Origin: Quercus robur
Lineage: Eukaryota > Streptophyta > Magnoliopsida > Fagales > Fagaceae
Reading direction: 5' to 3'
DNA length: 64,000 nt
Assembly (NCBI RefSeq): GCF_932294415.1
Contig: NC_065538.1
Location: 40,864,843-40,928,842, forward strand
Part shown: positions 47,710 to 60,056 of the stretch, piece by piece
How positions within the stretch are numbered: position 1 is the stretch's first letter
Layout of the letters: each line of letters begins with the position of its first letter
Translations under genes and position numbers: made by a program
Notes under the pieces: model-generated
What the model was told of the DNA's origin: nothing
What the model saw: only the letters and a program-made list of their open reading frames with translations
Database searches by the model: none

Positions 47710-49720
47710 AAAGAAGAATATATATTAACTATTAAAGGAAATGGATATATGAAGAAGTTGAAATTTTAGTAAAGTTTATTTTATATACCGAGGATTCAGT
47801 TAATTACATATTTTGAGCTTAAGTATATCATGAACTTAGGATTCTCTATAAATTCTTGGATTTCTTCCAAACCAGATGATTATTCAATATTGAAATTGAT
47901 GTCAAGGAACCTATAGAGTATAGACAAAATGTTGGTTTTAGGTAGACTTGGTAACCGGGTTGAATTGATTGGGTTACATGTGTCTAGCTACTTGCATTTT
48001 TTCACATGCAAATAAATAAATAAATGAACAAAAAAAAATACCAAATGTCAAAAATAATATAATACTCAAAAATAAAAGTTAAATAATATGTAAATTCTTA
48101 AGTTTACATAATTCAAAATTCACAATTAATATCATCACCATAAAATAACCCAAAAAAAAAAAATTTGAATGTCGTAGACCATGTCAAGTTATCAACCTTC
48201 TCAAGTGCATATATTCTTGTTACATGTAAAATATTAACGAAGTCATATTATTATTACTGAGAAAGATAACTAAATAAAAAATGGTTTTGAAAATAAATCA
48301 TAACATGTTAGGTAAAGAAGAATAAATAAATATCTAATATGAATAGCACTTCAACGTACTCAACATTTATAGTAAATTTAGTATTAAAAATCTTCATACT
48401 TGAGAATCGCTATTTGGCATATAAATTTTTTCACACTATTTACACTTAGCCCTATTTATCCCATTGTCCTTGAAATATGTTTAAAAAATAGGTCGGAGCA
48501 TAGGTCAACTCATTTTTACTTTAGGTAAAAAATCTTGGGTTTAGATCTAGTATTTTCCTTTAAATTTATGTCAAGTCACCAAGTTAGGTCCAATTTCACC
48601 AAATCTGATATAGACTCTAAAATTGAAAGTAAAATTTTAGGAGTTTGAATTTATGATTTTTTTTTTTCTTCACTATTTTAGTGTTAGCGTAAATTTTTTA
48701 TATTTTCCATGAACAGGCTTTTAATAGTATATAGATAAATAAAATACATTTATAAAATTATGTTGTAAATGTATTAATTTGCAAGAAATTAAAAGTTGTT
48801 CATAAAAACATTCCTATTTCCTCCCTTGCATTTTGGGAAAGGTCAATAACTCAAAATGCTTTCACGTGAGACCCCCCTGTAAGTTAAGTAGTGGTACTAC
48901 CGTACTAGGTCTAGGCTACTAGTAAACACTAAAAACACACAAACAAACTCTCTCTCTCTCAATCAAGTCTATGTCATACTCTGATACACAGTCACACGAC
49001 CTGTCCCTTAAATTCTACATTTGGCAACGATTATGATTTACGGTCCTTTCAAAGAAGAAAAAGATTGCTCAATTATCTAGTACGGTAGATAAGTTCCGTG
49101 TACGAACAGAACATCATCTACCTCTAGATCTAGGTTTCGATTTTCTAGTGCGATTGGTAAGTGCTCGTTTGTCCTGACGTTAAATTATTTTGTACACACC
49201 AACATGTTACCCTTTGATGGTTTTAACCAAACACAGCACAGACACGGCTAGCTATAGAAACATATGTGGTATCTTTTTCGTTTTTCCTTTTTTGGAATCT
49301 GCCTATGGTATATCTTATCATTAAGAAATTGAATCAAAAAACATAAATTGTTACTAAAGAAATATATAAAATTTCTTTTTCTACACCTATGATTTTTTTT
49401 TTTTTTTTAATCTTCATCAATTCATTAAAGCAATTTTTTTTTTAAGAAACATTTTAGAAAATAAATTAAATTCTATAAAGATGTGATATAAAACACAAGT
49501 TTTATCACATATTGATAGGTTTAAAACTTGAGTTTTACACCCTTTAATCTATACATGCATGCCACATCATTTTATTATATATTAAAAAATAAACGCAACC
49601 ACATCCAATCAATTCTAATAACTAAGAGTTTATTGAGATGAGTTGTTATTATTTATATGTGATAGGATGCATTGCATTTTAAGTATATAAATATATATAT
49701 ATGACAATTTTTTATTAGAT
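47710..49720. other. AT-rich intergenic stretch
   Basis: No gene recognised across about 2 kb. Around 48945-49170 the base composition is less AT-rich, with a CT-rich leader-like stretch and a consensus donor (GATTGGTAAGTGC near 49150). This could be an untranslated first exon on the plus strand, but no continuing coding exon was found before the next transposon. Confidence 0.35.
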
Positions 49721-49728
49721 AGTTTAAA

Positions 49729-51232
49729 GGCGTAAATGCACTTTCAGACTCTACATTTTGCACTTTTTTTCATTTTGGTCCCTATATTTTATTTTTACCA
49801 CTTTTAGTCCCTAAACCAATTAACACCTGACATTTAGATCATTTCCGTCACCCAACTAACAGCAAAAGCTGACATGGCTAACAGTGGAATAAAAAAATAA
49901 TATAATCACACACATTAATTAATTAAATTAAAAATAAACAATAAAAATTAAAAAAACTCATTAGTTTTTGGTAAGAACATGACAGTTAATAATCTTCATG
50001 TTCTTCTTCTTCTTCAGAACATGAACTTCATGTTCTTCACCAAATCAAGACAAACTCAACCGGCCAACATTCATAATCAATCTCAACAAAGAAAATTCTA
50101 ACACATTCAACATTGAAACCTCTACTAAATCAAACCCATAAATCCAAGAAATAGACCCATAAACCCATAACCAAACACTCTTTCACGTTCATCCATACAA
50201 GGTTCATAAATCCAAGACCCACAACCTGTAAATACGAAACCAAACTCACCATCCTTGACCAAAATCTACCATCAACAACACCACCCCACCAATCAAACCC
50301 ATTTCCCAAAGCAGCAAACACCACCACTATCACCAAAAAAAACCCAACCCCATGGAAATCCATTAAAAACTGATCAAACCCAACCCCGGAAACCTAGAAA
50401 AACCTGATCAAACCCACACCACCATTGTCGATCAAACCCAGACCTGGAAACTCAGAAAAACCCGATCAAACCCACACCACTATCACCGATCAAGCCAGAA
50501 CTACCTAACCCCACGAAAACCCATAACAACCTGATCAAACCCACATAACCATCGTCGATCAAGCTAGAAAAACCCAGCCCCACGAAAACCCAAAAAAACC
50601 CGATCAAACTCACTCCACCATTGCCGATCAAACCCACACCACCATCATCAATCAAACAACAAAGTGGGAGAGAGAATTGGGTTTAGAGAGAGAGAGAGAG
50701 AAATCAGAGATTAAGATTTAAGAGAGAGTAAGGGATCGACAGCTAGATCAAAGGAAGAAGAAAAAGAAAGATACAAACACAAACATGCACCGTGAGAAAG
50801 AGAAAGAGAACGAAAGGATCTGGAATTGAAATGGAAGAAGAAAAGGAAAGATCATAAATTTATACAAAGTAAGTTTTTTTAAATGGTGAAGAGAGGACTC
50901 AAGGGCATTAATGCGTTATTTTAAATCTTCGATATTTTAAATTTTTGGGCAAACATGTTTAAGGAAGAAAATGAAGAATATGAACAGTCATGTTCTTCAG
51001 AAAAACTAATGAATTTTTTTTTTTTAATGTTTGTTTTTAATTTAATTAATTAATGTGTGATTATATTATTTTTTATTCTACTATCAGCTTTTGCCGTTAG
51101 TTGGGTGACGACAATGACCTAAATGTCAAGCGTTAATTAGTTTAAGGACTAAAAGTGATAAAAATAAAATGTAAGAACCAAAATTTAAAAAAAAAAATGG
51201 AAAATATAGAGACTAAAAGTACATTTATATCC
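49729..51232. mobile_element. Long-TIR MULE-like element with 8-bp flanking duplication
   Basis: Flanking direct repeat AGTTTAAA at 49721-49728 and 51233-51240. The arms pair GGCGTAAATGCACTTTCAGA with GGATATAAATGTACTTTTAG, then share TTTTAGTCCCTAAACCAATT/TTTTAGTCCTTAAACTAATT, ATTTAGATCATT/ATTTAGGTCATT, CGTCACCCAACTAAC and GCAAAAGCTGA over about 250 bp. The loop carries a CATGTTCTTCTTCTTCTTCA/AAGAACATGA palindrome and the minisatellite described separately. No transposase is present. Confidence 0.8.
50370..50650. repeat. ~65-bp minisatellite in the loop of the MULE-like element
   Basis: About four imperfect units containing CCTGATCAAACCCACACCAC, CATCGTCGATCAAGC and CCCACGAAAACCC repeat. On the minus strand this gives a regular Gly/Val/Leu peptide (GVGLIGNGGVSLIGFFW), which I regard as a by-product. 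It is followed by (GA)n at about 50685-50702. Confidence 0.8.
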
Positions 51233-51240
51233 AGTTTAAA

Positions 51241-52249
51241 ATATGAGTTTACACCAATCTTTACCAAATTCAGAGTCCCTAAAAAAATGAAATAAAATTC
51301 AAAATTTTCTTTTCACATATTACTTTTGCACCACTCATTGAACGCATATACTGTTACACCACTTTTTTTCATTCCTTTAAATCCATATTTTATTGTCTTT
51401 CTTTTATTGAGAAAATCCGTTAATCAAATCCATGTAGTAAACAAGAGAGTGCAGTAGTAGTAGTAGTAGTACCTAGCTAGTACCTACCCGTTCTTAATTA
51501 TCTAGCTATTTCATTGTCCAAATTCCAAAGGGCAATTGTATTATGGATTGTATGAAGCTACAACCAAACTGTGTTTCTGTTCGGCTTTTGCTGCAATAAT
51601 TTGTCAGCCGCGGAAAGGGAAAATAGTTGGAAGAAGACGATCGTGTAGATAGAAACGTAGGCGCTGACGCAGGCAGCTAATTAAGTAAAAAAAAGGATAA
51701 AATGGGATTTGGTCCCTACCCTAGCTGCCACATTGCACTTTTTGTCCCTTGCCTTTTCGTAATTAAAGAGTCCGTTTGGATTGAACTTATTGTTGTTGAA
51801 ACTGAAAACTGAAAACACTATAGTAAAATAATTTTTTAAATGTGTGAAAAGTACCGTGGGACCTATTTTTAATATTTTTAATGTATGAACAGTATTGCTA
51901 CAGTATATGAACAGTACTGCTACAGTGCATGAACAGTGATTTTTGTCTCTGCACAATAAATTTACTGTTCATGCGCTGAAAAAAAAAAAAAAAAAAAAAG
52001 GAACAGAAACATGAAATGAAAACGTGAACGTTGGTTTCAACTGAAACCAAACGCTCACAAAATCGTGTCGAATTTGAATTTCGATTGTTGTACTACATGG
52101 ACCAATGTTTGTCTCGAAGTGGAACTGCATAGAAACACCCCGTAAATACCTAGCTAGCAAGTTACCTCCTCAGACTCACAAAAATATTAATATATATGGA
52201 GTTGGCCGATTATAATAAATTAATTAGCAACTTGGACTCTTTATAAATA

Positions 52250-52281
<32 letters not shown>

Positions 52282-52803
52282 GAGATGGCCAGATAGTTTT
52301 CTCATGAAAACTTAAACCTCAGATTTGTTGACTTATACTTATAAAGTGACTATCAAACCATAATGATATGCAATGATTGGACTCTTTAATTAAATATGAA
52401 GTAAGTGGTCTACTTTAACCATTTTTAGAAGATGCTACTCTTTTTTTATTTTTTGGGCGCAATGATAACAATTAACTTTTTTTTGATGAATTAACGAAAC
52501 AGTGTCCATTTCTTTTAAAAAAAAAAAATCCTAAGCACTTTATGCTGTTTGCTTGAGTGAACTTTAAGGTAAACCAAGAAAAAAGCAATCCCGCTTCTTT
52601 AGGCAAAGAGCAAATGATGAGATGTACTCTTGAATTATTACTAAGGTTTAAAATCTTCATTTTAATTAAAATGTGTGTCTTGAGAATAGAGAGAATAATG
52701 AAAGTCGTAGGATTTTGTCACGGTATAGAAAAATAATATTAGGTTCTAAAAGACTGTCAAAAAAAAAAAAAACACAATTTATATTATTATGCATTTTTAA
52801 AAT
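51241..52803. repeat. Spacer with a small TIR element at about 51770-52060
   Basis: GAGTCCGTTTGGATTGAAC near 51770 and, in reverse complement, TGAGCGTTTGGTTTCAGTTG near 52060 bound a 290-bp AT-rich segment containing GTGAAAAGTACCGTGGGACC and three ATGAACAGTxxTGCTACAGT units (51895-51950), typical of dicot MITEs. No clear target duplication was found. (TA)n then poly-T lies at 52247-52280. No gene recognised. Confidence 0.5.
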
Positions 52804-52808
52804 AATTT

Positions 52809-53819
52809 TGTAAGAACCAGATTTGAGTCCCTAGCCCAGACGATGGACGAACCTAGGTCCAAAAAGCCTAAAACAATGAATTTGTAGAGAGGGAGTTGGA
52901 AAATTGAGTTAAAATGAGTTAGACAACAGATAAAGTGAGCTCAATTGACAAGAATAGGAGAGTAGATTGAATTAATCCAAAGAAAATCATCATCAGCACA
53001 GTTCGAGGAGGTCAGTTCCTATATATTTCTCACAAGTTTAATTACAAGGGTTTTGCTAACAAGTGCCCTTAGGGCACTCATTAATAATCCACTTTAGGAA
53101 AGTTTTGATACCACTTTTATGGGAAATGAAAAAAACTGTCAAAATATTAATTACTTTTTTTTCATTTCCCATAAAAACTTTCTTTATATGGATTATTAAC
53201 CAGTGCCCTAAGGGCACTCGTTAGCATTTCCCTAATTACAAAGTTGGTTCCTGATTGTTACAGTGTTTCTCTCTTGATTTCTCGATCCCCTTTCCATGGA
53301 GGTTCTTTTTTATTATATAGTTCTCCTTAGACAATCTTGGCCCTTCACTTGTTGATCATCCAAGCCACCACTTAAGTGCTTGTCCCATCGGACACCCTCT
53401 CAATTCCTCTGTGTATTGAGGTAGCCAATGCAACACTGTTCAGGGGTCTTCTCCACATTAATGTGGCAAGAAAGTTAGCTGCAAAGCATTCAATGCAGTG
53501 GTAGCAGCTTTCTTCTTAGATATTTTAGGACTCATCTCTGTCCTGTGTTCCCGTAGTGCTTATCCGTATCAACATAATGCTCCTGGAACGTTCCCCCAGA
53601 CGGCAGAACAACTCTACAGACTACGACCTTGGTTAGCCGAGGAGGCATTAGTCCTCGACCCAATCACCTGGACAGTTATGATCAAAACTGACTTCTTCAT
53701 TTACTAACATATGCTCCCTTGACAATGTCTACCTTCCTCGAACAACCTCTAGTCCTCAGCTTGGGCTTTAGACCCATTATATATACGGATAATGAGTTCC
53801 TAGTCCCAATACCCCTACA
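52809..53819 (-). mobile_element. Solo LTR (minus orientation) with a nested MITE
   Basis: TG...CA ends (TGTAAGAACC and TACCCCTACA) are flanked by AATTT and AATTC, a 4-of-5 match. Read on the minus strand it contains GATGGGACAAGCACTTAAGTGG, GATGATCAACAAGTG and CTATATAATA (TATA at 53313-53319). The same order occurs in the LTRs at 54847-55549 and 60769-61548, so it belongs to the same family. It carries a 185-bp nested insertion, leaving about 820 bp of LTR. No internal retroelement coding sequence adjoins it. Confidence 0.7.
53048..53232. mobile_element. 185-bp MULE-type MITE nested in the LTR
   Basis: Perfect 9-bp target duplication TAATTACAA at 53039-53047 and 53233-53241. The termini GGGTTTTGCTAAC and GGGAAATGCTAAC (right end reversed) continue into AGTGCCCTTAGGGCACT, which is itself palindromic at each end. 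A 9-bp duplication points to the Mutator superfamily. It has no coding capacity. Confidence 0.9.
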
Positions 53820-54650
53820 AATTCAATTTTTATTATAAGTGGGGATGAAGAATTTCAGCCATGCATATATGGTTCTCATTATCAAAGAGATCAAGTGCCC
53901 GTTTGTTTCAACTTTTAGGGGCTGAAACACACGTTTTAAAGAAAGCTGGACATAAACGCATGTTTGGTTCAGCATAAACGCAACTTTTGGGTAAAAGTTG
54001 CGTTTTGGGCCGAGGCATAAAACGCGCAAGCCAATTATGGAGCTCTGGAGGTTTATAAACAAAAAGTCCATGCGCGTTCTGAAGCTATCCATTGGGCTCT
54101 TCCGGCAATTACCAAATTACCCTTGATTAAATCATCAGTTCTCACGCCGTCCCTCATTCCTCTCATCTCATCTCTCTGCTCTGCCCTCTCAATAACAAAT
54201 TTCCAAATCCAAACACAAAAAAAATCTATAACAAATTCTCAAATCAGCTAAGGAAAAAAAAAAAAAAATCAAATCAATCCCTTACATGGGTGTTACAGAC
54301 GATATGCTAAGAGGAAAAATAAATGAGGAAGAAGGACTGAAGGAGAGCTCTGTGACGTTCTAGGAAAAACAAAGAGCAGAAAAGAGTAAAGGAAAAAAAA
54401 AAAGAGGAAAGAAGGAAAAAAAAGAAAAGAGTAAGGGTATATTTTTAGTAAAGGGAGAAAGGGAGTGCTAAGAAAAAAAAAAAAAAAAGGAAGAAGAAGA
54501 AGAGCTAGAACGTTCTGGAGTTTGGAGGAAGTGGTAGGTTACAAAAGAGGAAAGAAGTTAAAAAAAAGAAAAGTGTAAGGGTACGTGTGTGGAGAAGAAA
54601 AAAAGGGGAAATGTGTGGAGGATAAAAAAAGAGGGAAAAAAAAAAGAAAT
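53820..54650. other. Spacer with A/G-rich tract; possible element end
   Basis: GCCCGTTTGTTTCAACTTTTAG near 53892 resembles a MITE/hAT-type terminus, but no matching right end was identified. About 54255-54650 is a purine-rich tract (GGAAAAAAAAGAGGAAAG-type). No gene recognised. Confidence 0.4.
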
Positions 54651-54653
54651 GGT

Positions 54654-56012
54654 ATCACAATATTTTCATAATACTTTCACAATAAATTTTAAATGGTAGG
54701 TTATTATTAACTAATATTTGTGAGAAAAAAATAATTTTTTTAGAAAGAGAAAAAAATAATTTTAATAGTACGTTAAAATTAAAATCAGTATCAATTTTTA
54801 TCACAATATTTTCACAATAAATCTTAAGTGGTAGGTTATTATTAACTGTGGGGCCAGAGAACTTATGATCTGGCCCACACTCTACTAGGGCCCAGGGTCC
54901 GTGCCGAGGAAAGTATTTGTCGAGGACGAATAGGGAAAGGCCGAATAGCCTGGGGGCACAGCCGAGGATGACCCTGTACTCGGCATTCCAAGACTTCAAA
55001 GGGAAGAGCAACATCTCGTTGAAGGTAGCACCCAAAAAGCCCCCTGAAGAAGAGGCGAGTAGAATGGGACCCACGTGGGGGTACGGTGTGGAACTGGTTC
55101 AAGGTAAATACGTCCCCTCCGCATTAAATGCGCCCGCAAACGTCCTAACCATAGTAATGAGAAAAGACGCCTGAATAGAGTGGCCTCGATCATCGTAACT
55201 AACAAAAAGTAAGGGGAGGCAGTCGATGGGACGGACACTTAAGTAGGCACCTGCCTAATCAACAAGTGGAGGGTTAGGATCAACCAAGAAGGGCTATATA
55301 ATGTGAAGGTTGATGCGCCAAAAAAGGGTTGGGAAAAAAGGCCAAGAACCAGAGCCTCCCAGACCGTATCGAGGAGAAAGACTCCTTGAAGCGAACATGG
55401 CTTACTTTTGTATGAACACCATGGTTATCCACCGACCAGTGACTGAGGCCTAGTCCTTCAAACTCATGCTCTACAAATGATATTGTTTGGGCCCTCTTTA
55501 TGTACGAGCCCAATATCATCTTGGGGTCATCACAAATTGAGTCCTTACATTAACTAATATTGATGAGAAAAAAATAATTTTTTTAGAAAGAGAAAAAATA
55601 ATAATTTTAATAGCACGTTCAAATTAAAATCAGTATCAATTTTTATCACAATACTTTCACAATAAATCTTAAGTGGTAAGTTATTAGTAGCTAATATTGG
55701 TGAGAAAAAAATAATTTTTTTAGAAAGAGAAAAAAATAATTTTAATAACACGTTAAAATTAAAATCAGTATCAATTTTTATCACAATACTTTCACAATAA
55801 ATCCTAAGTGGTAGGTTATTAGTAGCTGTTATTAGTAGCTAATATTAGTGAGAAAAAAATAATTTTTTTAGAAAGAGAAAAAAAAATTTTAATAGCACGT
55901 TAAAATTAAAATCAATATCAATTTTTATCACAATATTTTTACAATAAATCTTGAGTGGTAGGTTATTATTAACTAATATTGGTGAGAAAAAAATAATTTT
56001 TTCAGAAAGAGA
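54654..56012. repeat. ~135-bp tandem repeat array split by a solo LTR
   Basis: About five units contain TATCACAATATTTTCACAAT, AAGTGGTAGGTTATTATTAA, CTAATATTGGTGAGAAAAAA and TTTTTTTAGAAAGAGAAAAA. Periods measured between copies are about 135, 137 (across the LTR), 148 (with a 13-bp local duplication near 55816-55828) and 134 bp. The LTR at 54847-55549 interrupts one unit precisely. Leu/Phe/Ile-rich minus-strand frames are by-products of the array. Confidence 0.9.
54847..55549 (+). mobile_element. Solo LTR inserted in the tandem array
   Basis: A 703-bp LTR with TGTGGGG...CCTTACA ends and a perfect 5-bp duplication TTAAC (54842-54846 and 55550-55554). The flanking array unit reads continuously if the LTR and one TTAAC are removed. 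TATATAA lies at 55295-55301. Blocks CGATGGGACGGACACTTAAG and CTCTACAAATGATATTGT tie it to the LTRs at 60.8 kb and 3.6 kb respectively. No internal domain is present. Confidence 0.93.
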
Positions 56013-57639
56013 AAAATTGATTTAAGTATGATGAAGTAGTTGATTTAAGTATTAACCAACTCACATCCAGAAAAAAAAAAAAAAATTATGAAATAAACTC
56101 CCTTATATATACATTGTCATTTTTGGTAATTTATCCCTCAAACTGTCACTTTTATAAGTGCTAGCAAAACACTCAGCTTTTTAAAAAAGTACTTTTTAAC
56201 AGTTTTTACACTCAGCTTTTTGAAAATATACTTTTTCATTATGTACTTTTTGAAAACTCTAATTTTTTATTATGTACTTTTATAAAAAGCTGAACCAAAC
56301 TTAATATTGCAAAATTACGAGATTCTTAATTTAGCTTGTATCTTTGATGGAAATTTGGGCTCGATTCTACTTCTATCATGCATGAACCAGCTGGGTTTGA
56401 AATTGAAAGCCAAGCCAATCAAAATTCGATGCATGACAAGAGACCATAAAAATGACATTGACAAATATCTAACCATATATGGACCAGCTTCTACAGTACA
56501 GATTCGAAAAAAAAAAACATACGAAGCAGATAGTCACGGAGAAGTAGCATTCTATCGCTATAGGCCGAATACAAAGGAAGACTGTTTGTAAGCTCGATCA
56601 TTGAGAACAAACAAGTGCATACATCTTTCTCAAAAAAAAAAAAAAACAAGTGCATACATGAGCTCAAAGTGGTGCCGTGCCGTGCCAACCACAATATATA
56701 TTGTCCTAGCTCTCAATGGTCAAAATCATATATACCGCGTACGTAAATCAATCTCATCCTCACAAAATCTTGCCCCACGCGCATGTTTCTCTGATACTAA
56801 TTAATATTAAAATTTAATTAAGTCGCACTCACTGATCAGGAAAATTAAAGTACTGTCCCGGCTGTCTGTCTTGTGCCAAATAGTATTTCTTGGCTTTACA
56901 TCAATGAATTAGGGAATACTGTCAAATTTATTCAAAAAAACTACTGTAATTAATTAATTATAACCTTTTTACATCATCAATTACGACTTCATTTTCGCAT
57001 TATTATTATTATTATTATAATGCAATTAGGAGATAGTGATCGATGAGATACACACATGCATACGCTAATTAATGTGACATTTTTAACATTTCCAAATCCT
57101 AATAATAATGCGACATTTCTAAGTTGTTGCTTCCTGTAGACACAAAATAAAAATGCAAACCGTACCGATTTTGTCTCGTGTAAACTCAAGATAACATTTT
57201 CTCATTGCATATATTATATAGTAACCAAATATTTTATCTTCTCTCGCATAATGAACATTAATTGACCAGAGAAGGACATAGAGTAAGAAGGGAATAAACG
57301 ATTGGACATGTTGAAAAATGGTCACACACACAAGTCGGCCGCAATTGTTTAATTTCTTCCCTCCTTGTTGGGCGGCTACTAGGTATAAAAAAAAGGTATC
57401 CTTATTCCTTATCCGTTCTCTTTTCAATAGAATTACAATTTTCTCACCTCTTTCTTTTTTCTTTTTTTGTTCTTTTTTTTTTTAATTTTATTACTATTGA
57501 AGTGATAAGTTATTAATGATAAAAATAAAACCGTATTAGTAGGGTTCTATATATATTGTCTATACAAGAGTTGGTAATAACTCTTAACAACTCGATAGTT
57601 AGTAAATATTTAGACTTCAAGTCCCTTCTATTATTATAA
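56013..57639. other. AT-rich intergenic stretch
   Basis: No gene is supported. Around 56150-56310 there are repeated CAGCTTTTT and TATGTACTTTT motifs resembling a degraded small element. (ATT)n occurs at 57000-57018. Short frames on both strands lack recognisable domains. Confidence 0.4.
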
Positions 57640-58060
57640 TTAGTATGTAACCCCGAGCATATGCACGAGTACAATTAAAAACAATCACAATTTTACGATT
57701 CAAATTATACATTTTTTTGAAAATATGTTCAAATTATACATGGTATTAGTTTATACATTTTTTAAACCATATATTTCTAAAATATATAATGATTTCTCAT
57801 TATATATATATGATTTAGAATTTAATTAGATTTAAACTTTTTGGTTTTTGCACCTAATAATTCCTTTGTCACAAAAAAAAAAAAAAAAAAATAGATGGAT
57901 TTGGACTCTTCGATTTTTACACTCAATAATTCATTTGGCACAAAAATTAGAATTAAATGAGACACATGGCACAAAATTAAGAATCCAATTGAATTTTAAT
58001 TGGATTTTTTTTTCTAAGCTTTGGCTTGTAATATACATATATATATATATATATATACAC
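57640..58060 (-). mobile_element. Helitron-like dispersed repeat, copy A (minus)
   Basis: Read on the minus strand it starts with (TA)n, then AAGCCAAAGCTTAGAAAAAA. Two ~115-bp units with TGAATTATTGAGTGTAAAAA follow, and it ends GCATATGCTCGGGGTTACAT-ACTAA before a T. A short hairpin (CGTGCATATGCTCG) about 11 nt before a terminal CTAA|T resembles Helitron 3' ends. The 5' TC end is not clear. A matching copy in the opposite orientation lies at about 62030-62400. No coding capacity. Confidence 0.4.
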
Positions 58061-59370
58061 TATTAAATTATTCTAAAATTAAAATTTAAAAAGAATTCTT
58101 AGTATAATCATATTCATACCATCAATCAAATATTCATTCTTGTTATAAAATAATTTTTCGATAGATTTCGCCATCCATGCCACATGTGCTTGTGCTGCAA
58201 AACTTTATTCAAGAGGACATGGACCAATAGGTCCAATAGCAATAGGGCAAGGCATTTTCTACATTTGTGGCTGAAGTTTTGTGTAGTTGTTGCCATAAAA
58301 CACTTGGTGGTCACACTCTAAAAATTATCAAACCATCTGCTTGACATTACTACCATATAATATTCGGAAGTATCAAGTATATGCTTGTCGATTTATATGC
58401 ATGCGTCATGTCATATATATATCTTGACCTTGACGTTGAGAGAACAAGAAAATAACTCAGCAGAATTCAACTTTTGTGAATACAAAATTTTCATAGATCA
58501 AGGATGAAGAATGACTTTAGAAGAAATGGGAGTGGGAAATGGACCATGTGCATGCATGAAACATAGATAAGGGATTCAATGAATTTTTACTTATAATTCT
58601 TTTTTATTTTTTCTGCAACAAGATTACAAGGGCGGCCTCGATGCTAAAAAGGCGTGTGTAATTTCAAACGAGTCTATGTCAAGATTAAAGGTGGCATATT
58701 CCACTTTTTTTTTTTTTTTTCTTTTTCTTAATTTTTGAAAGCTGGCATTCCACTTATTGAATAAAGTTTCTTATTGTAGTTCTTAGTAGGTTCGGTTCAT
58801 AGATTTTCCAATGTCAGCATAAGTGGATGCAATAATGTTTTCACGACCAAAAAAAAAAAAAGGCATTTATAAAGGCAAATGAAAAAAATAAAATAAAAAT
58901 TATATTTGATGGTAACTTGGTAATTATCTTCTTTTTTTTTTTAATCAACTTGGTAAATTATCTTTGATGTGATTACCAAGAAATGTCCCATTTTTTGAAA
59001 ACGACTGTTTGGGCGGCAGACAATACCGACAAAAAAAGACATGGGCTACCTACTTGCAGTATTAATTCATTCTTAAAATAAATAAAAATTGCAGCATTAA
59101 TGTAAATAAAATTTCCATTTGCAAGCCATTGAGAACGCAGGTCCGATTTGAAATCTCTATTATGATCGTGAAATCAAAAGTTTACCTGTATCATACTGGC
59201 ACTCAACTCAAGGCCATTGGTTTCTTTAGGGAATAAATAAATAAAAATAAAACTTCGAGGCCATTTGTATAATTTAACTAGTTATTTATAATTATTTGTG
59301 AATTTAATTTATATGGCCACGGACGGCCGTTCATTAAAATAAAAAATGGTAACAACAAAACATGTATAAT
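58061..59370. other. AT-rich intergenic stretch
   Basis: Nothing recognisable as a gene or complete element. Several poly-A/T runs (for example near 58705-58725 and 58850-58862) and short frames only. Confidence 0.4.
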
Positions 59371-60040
59371 ACATGCTGATTTATCTTGTAAAAAGAAAAA
59401 ATTAATTGATATTAACAGTCTTTTGTTTTGTTGTAAAATATTTTTAGTTGAAAATATTTTCAAGTGTTTCATATATCTTAAAATGAGAAGAAAATAACTC
59501 ATATCACAACCTACTAGCCATCCACCAACTCGATGCCCATCAAGCTTGCCACCACCAAATCTCTTATTAGATCGAGCCATGACCCTATTAACTAAATCAG
59601 TGCAACCCCAAAGAATTCATGGGCCCAGACACCAAATCAACTTAGATGCTAGATTGGCACTTTCCAGCTGCCACCATTGACGCCCTTCAATCGCAATTGG
59701 AGCCTCCCAAACTCCCAGTTGCAAATCGAAGCTTCACCTCCACGATTCACCAAAACCCAATCACCAATCATTGCAGACTAAGCTCTAGAGGGGAGGGTTG
59801 GAAGGTGTACGACGAGTGTTCAAGGGGGGATTGTGCAAGCTGGTTAGTTTGTAAAATGTTTTACCAAGTTTATTTTTCTTTTATAAAATGTTTTATAAAA
59901 TTTTACAAAGGGTTTTATAGTCAACTGAAAATGTTCTTAGTTTTGACCAATATTTTACAACAAAACATTTATTTTAAAATGTTGAAAATATTTTCAATAA
60001 AACATTTTACAGCAAAACAAATCAAGCATAAAAGACACTA
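59370..60040. repeat. Possible foldback element with AAATATTTT-rich arms
   Basis: About 59430-59480 (TTGTAAAATATTTTTAGTTG, AAAATATTTTCAA) and about 59945-60020 (CAATATTTTACAACAAAAC, TTGAAAATATTTTCAA) are inverted, with further TGTTTTAC blocks in the right half. The loop (59480-59850) encodes short frames (for example ARSNKRFGGGKLDGHRVGG on the minus strand) of no known family. Boundaries are uncertain. Confidence 0.35.
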
Positions 60041-60056
60041 GTGACAAACCATAAAG

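Noticed and set aside
50130-50655. Gly/Val-rich minus-strand frames suggestive of a glycine-rich protein
   Set aside because: Frame follows a ~65-bp minisatellite inside a transposon loop, without conserved start or signal peptide.
54655-55784. Minus-strand frames up to 139 residues
   Set aside because: They cross from the LTR into the 135-bp tandem array and repeat with it.
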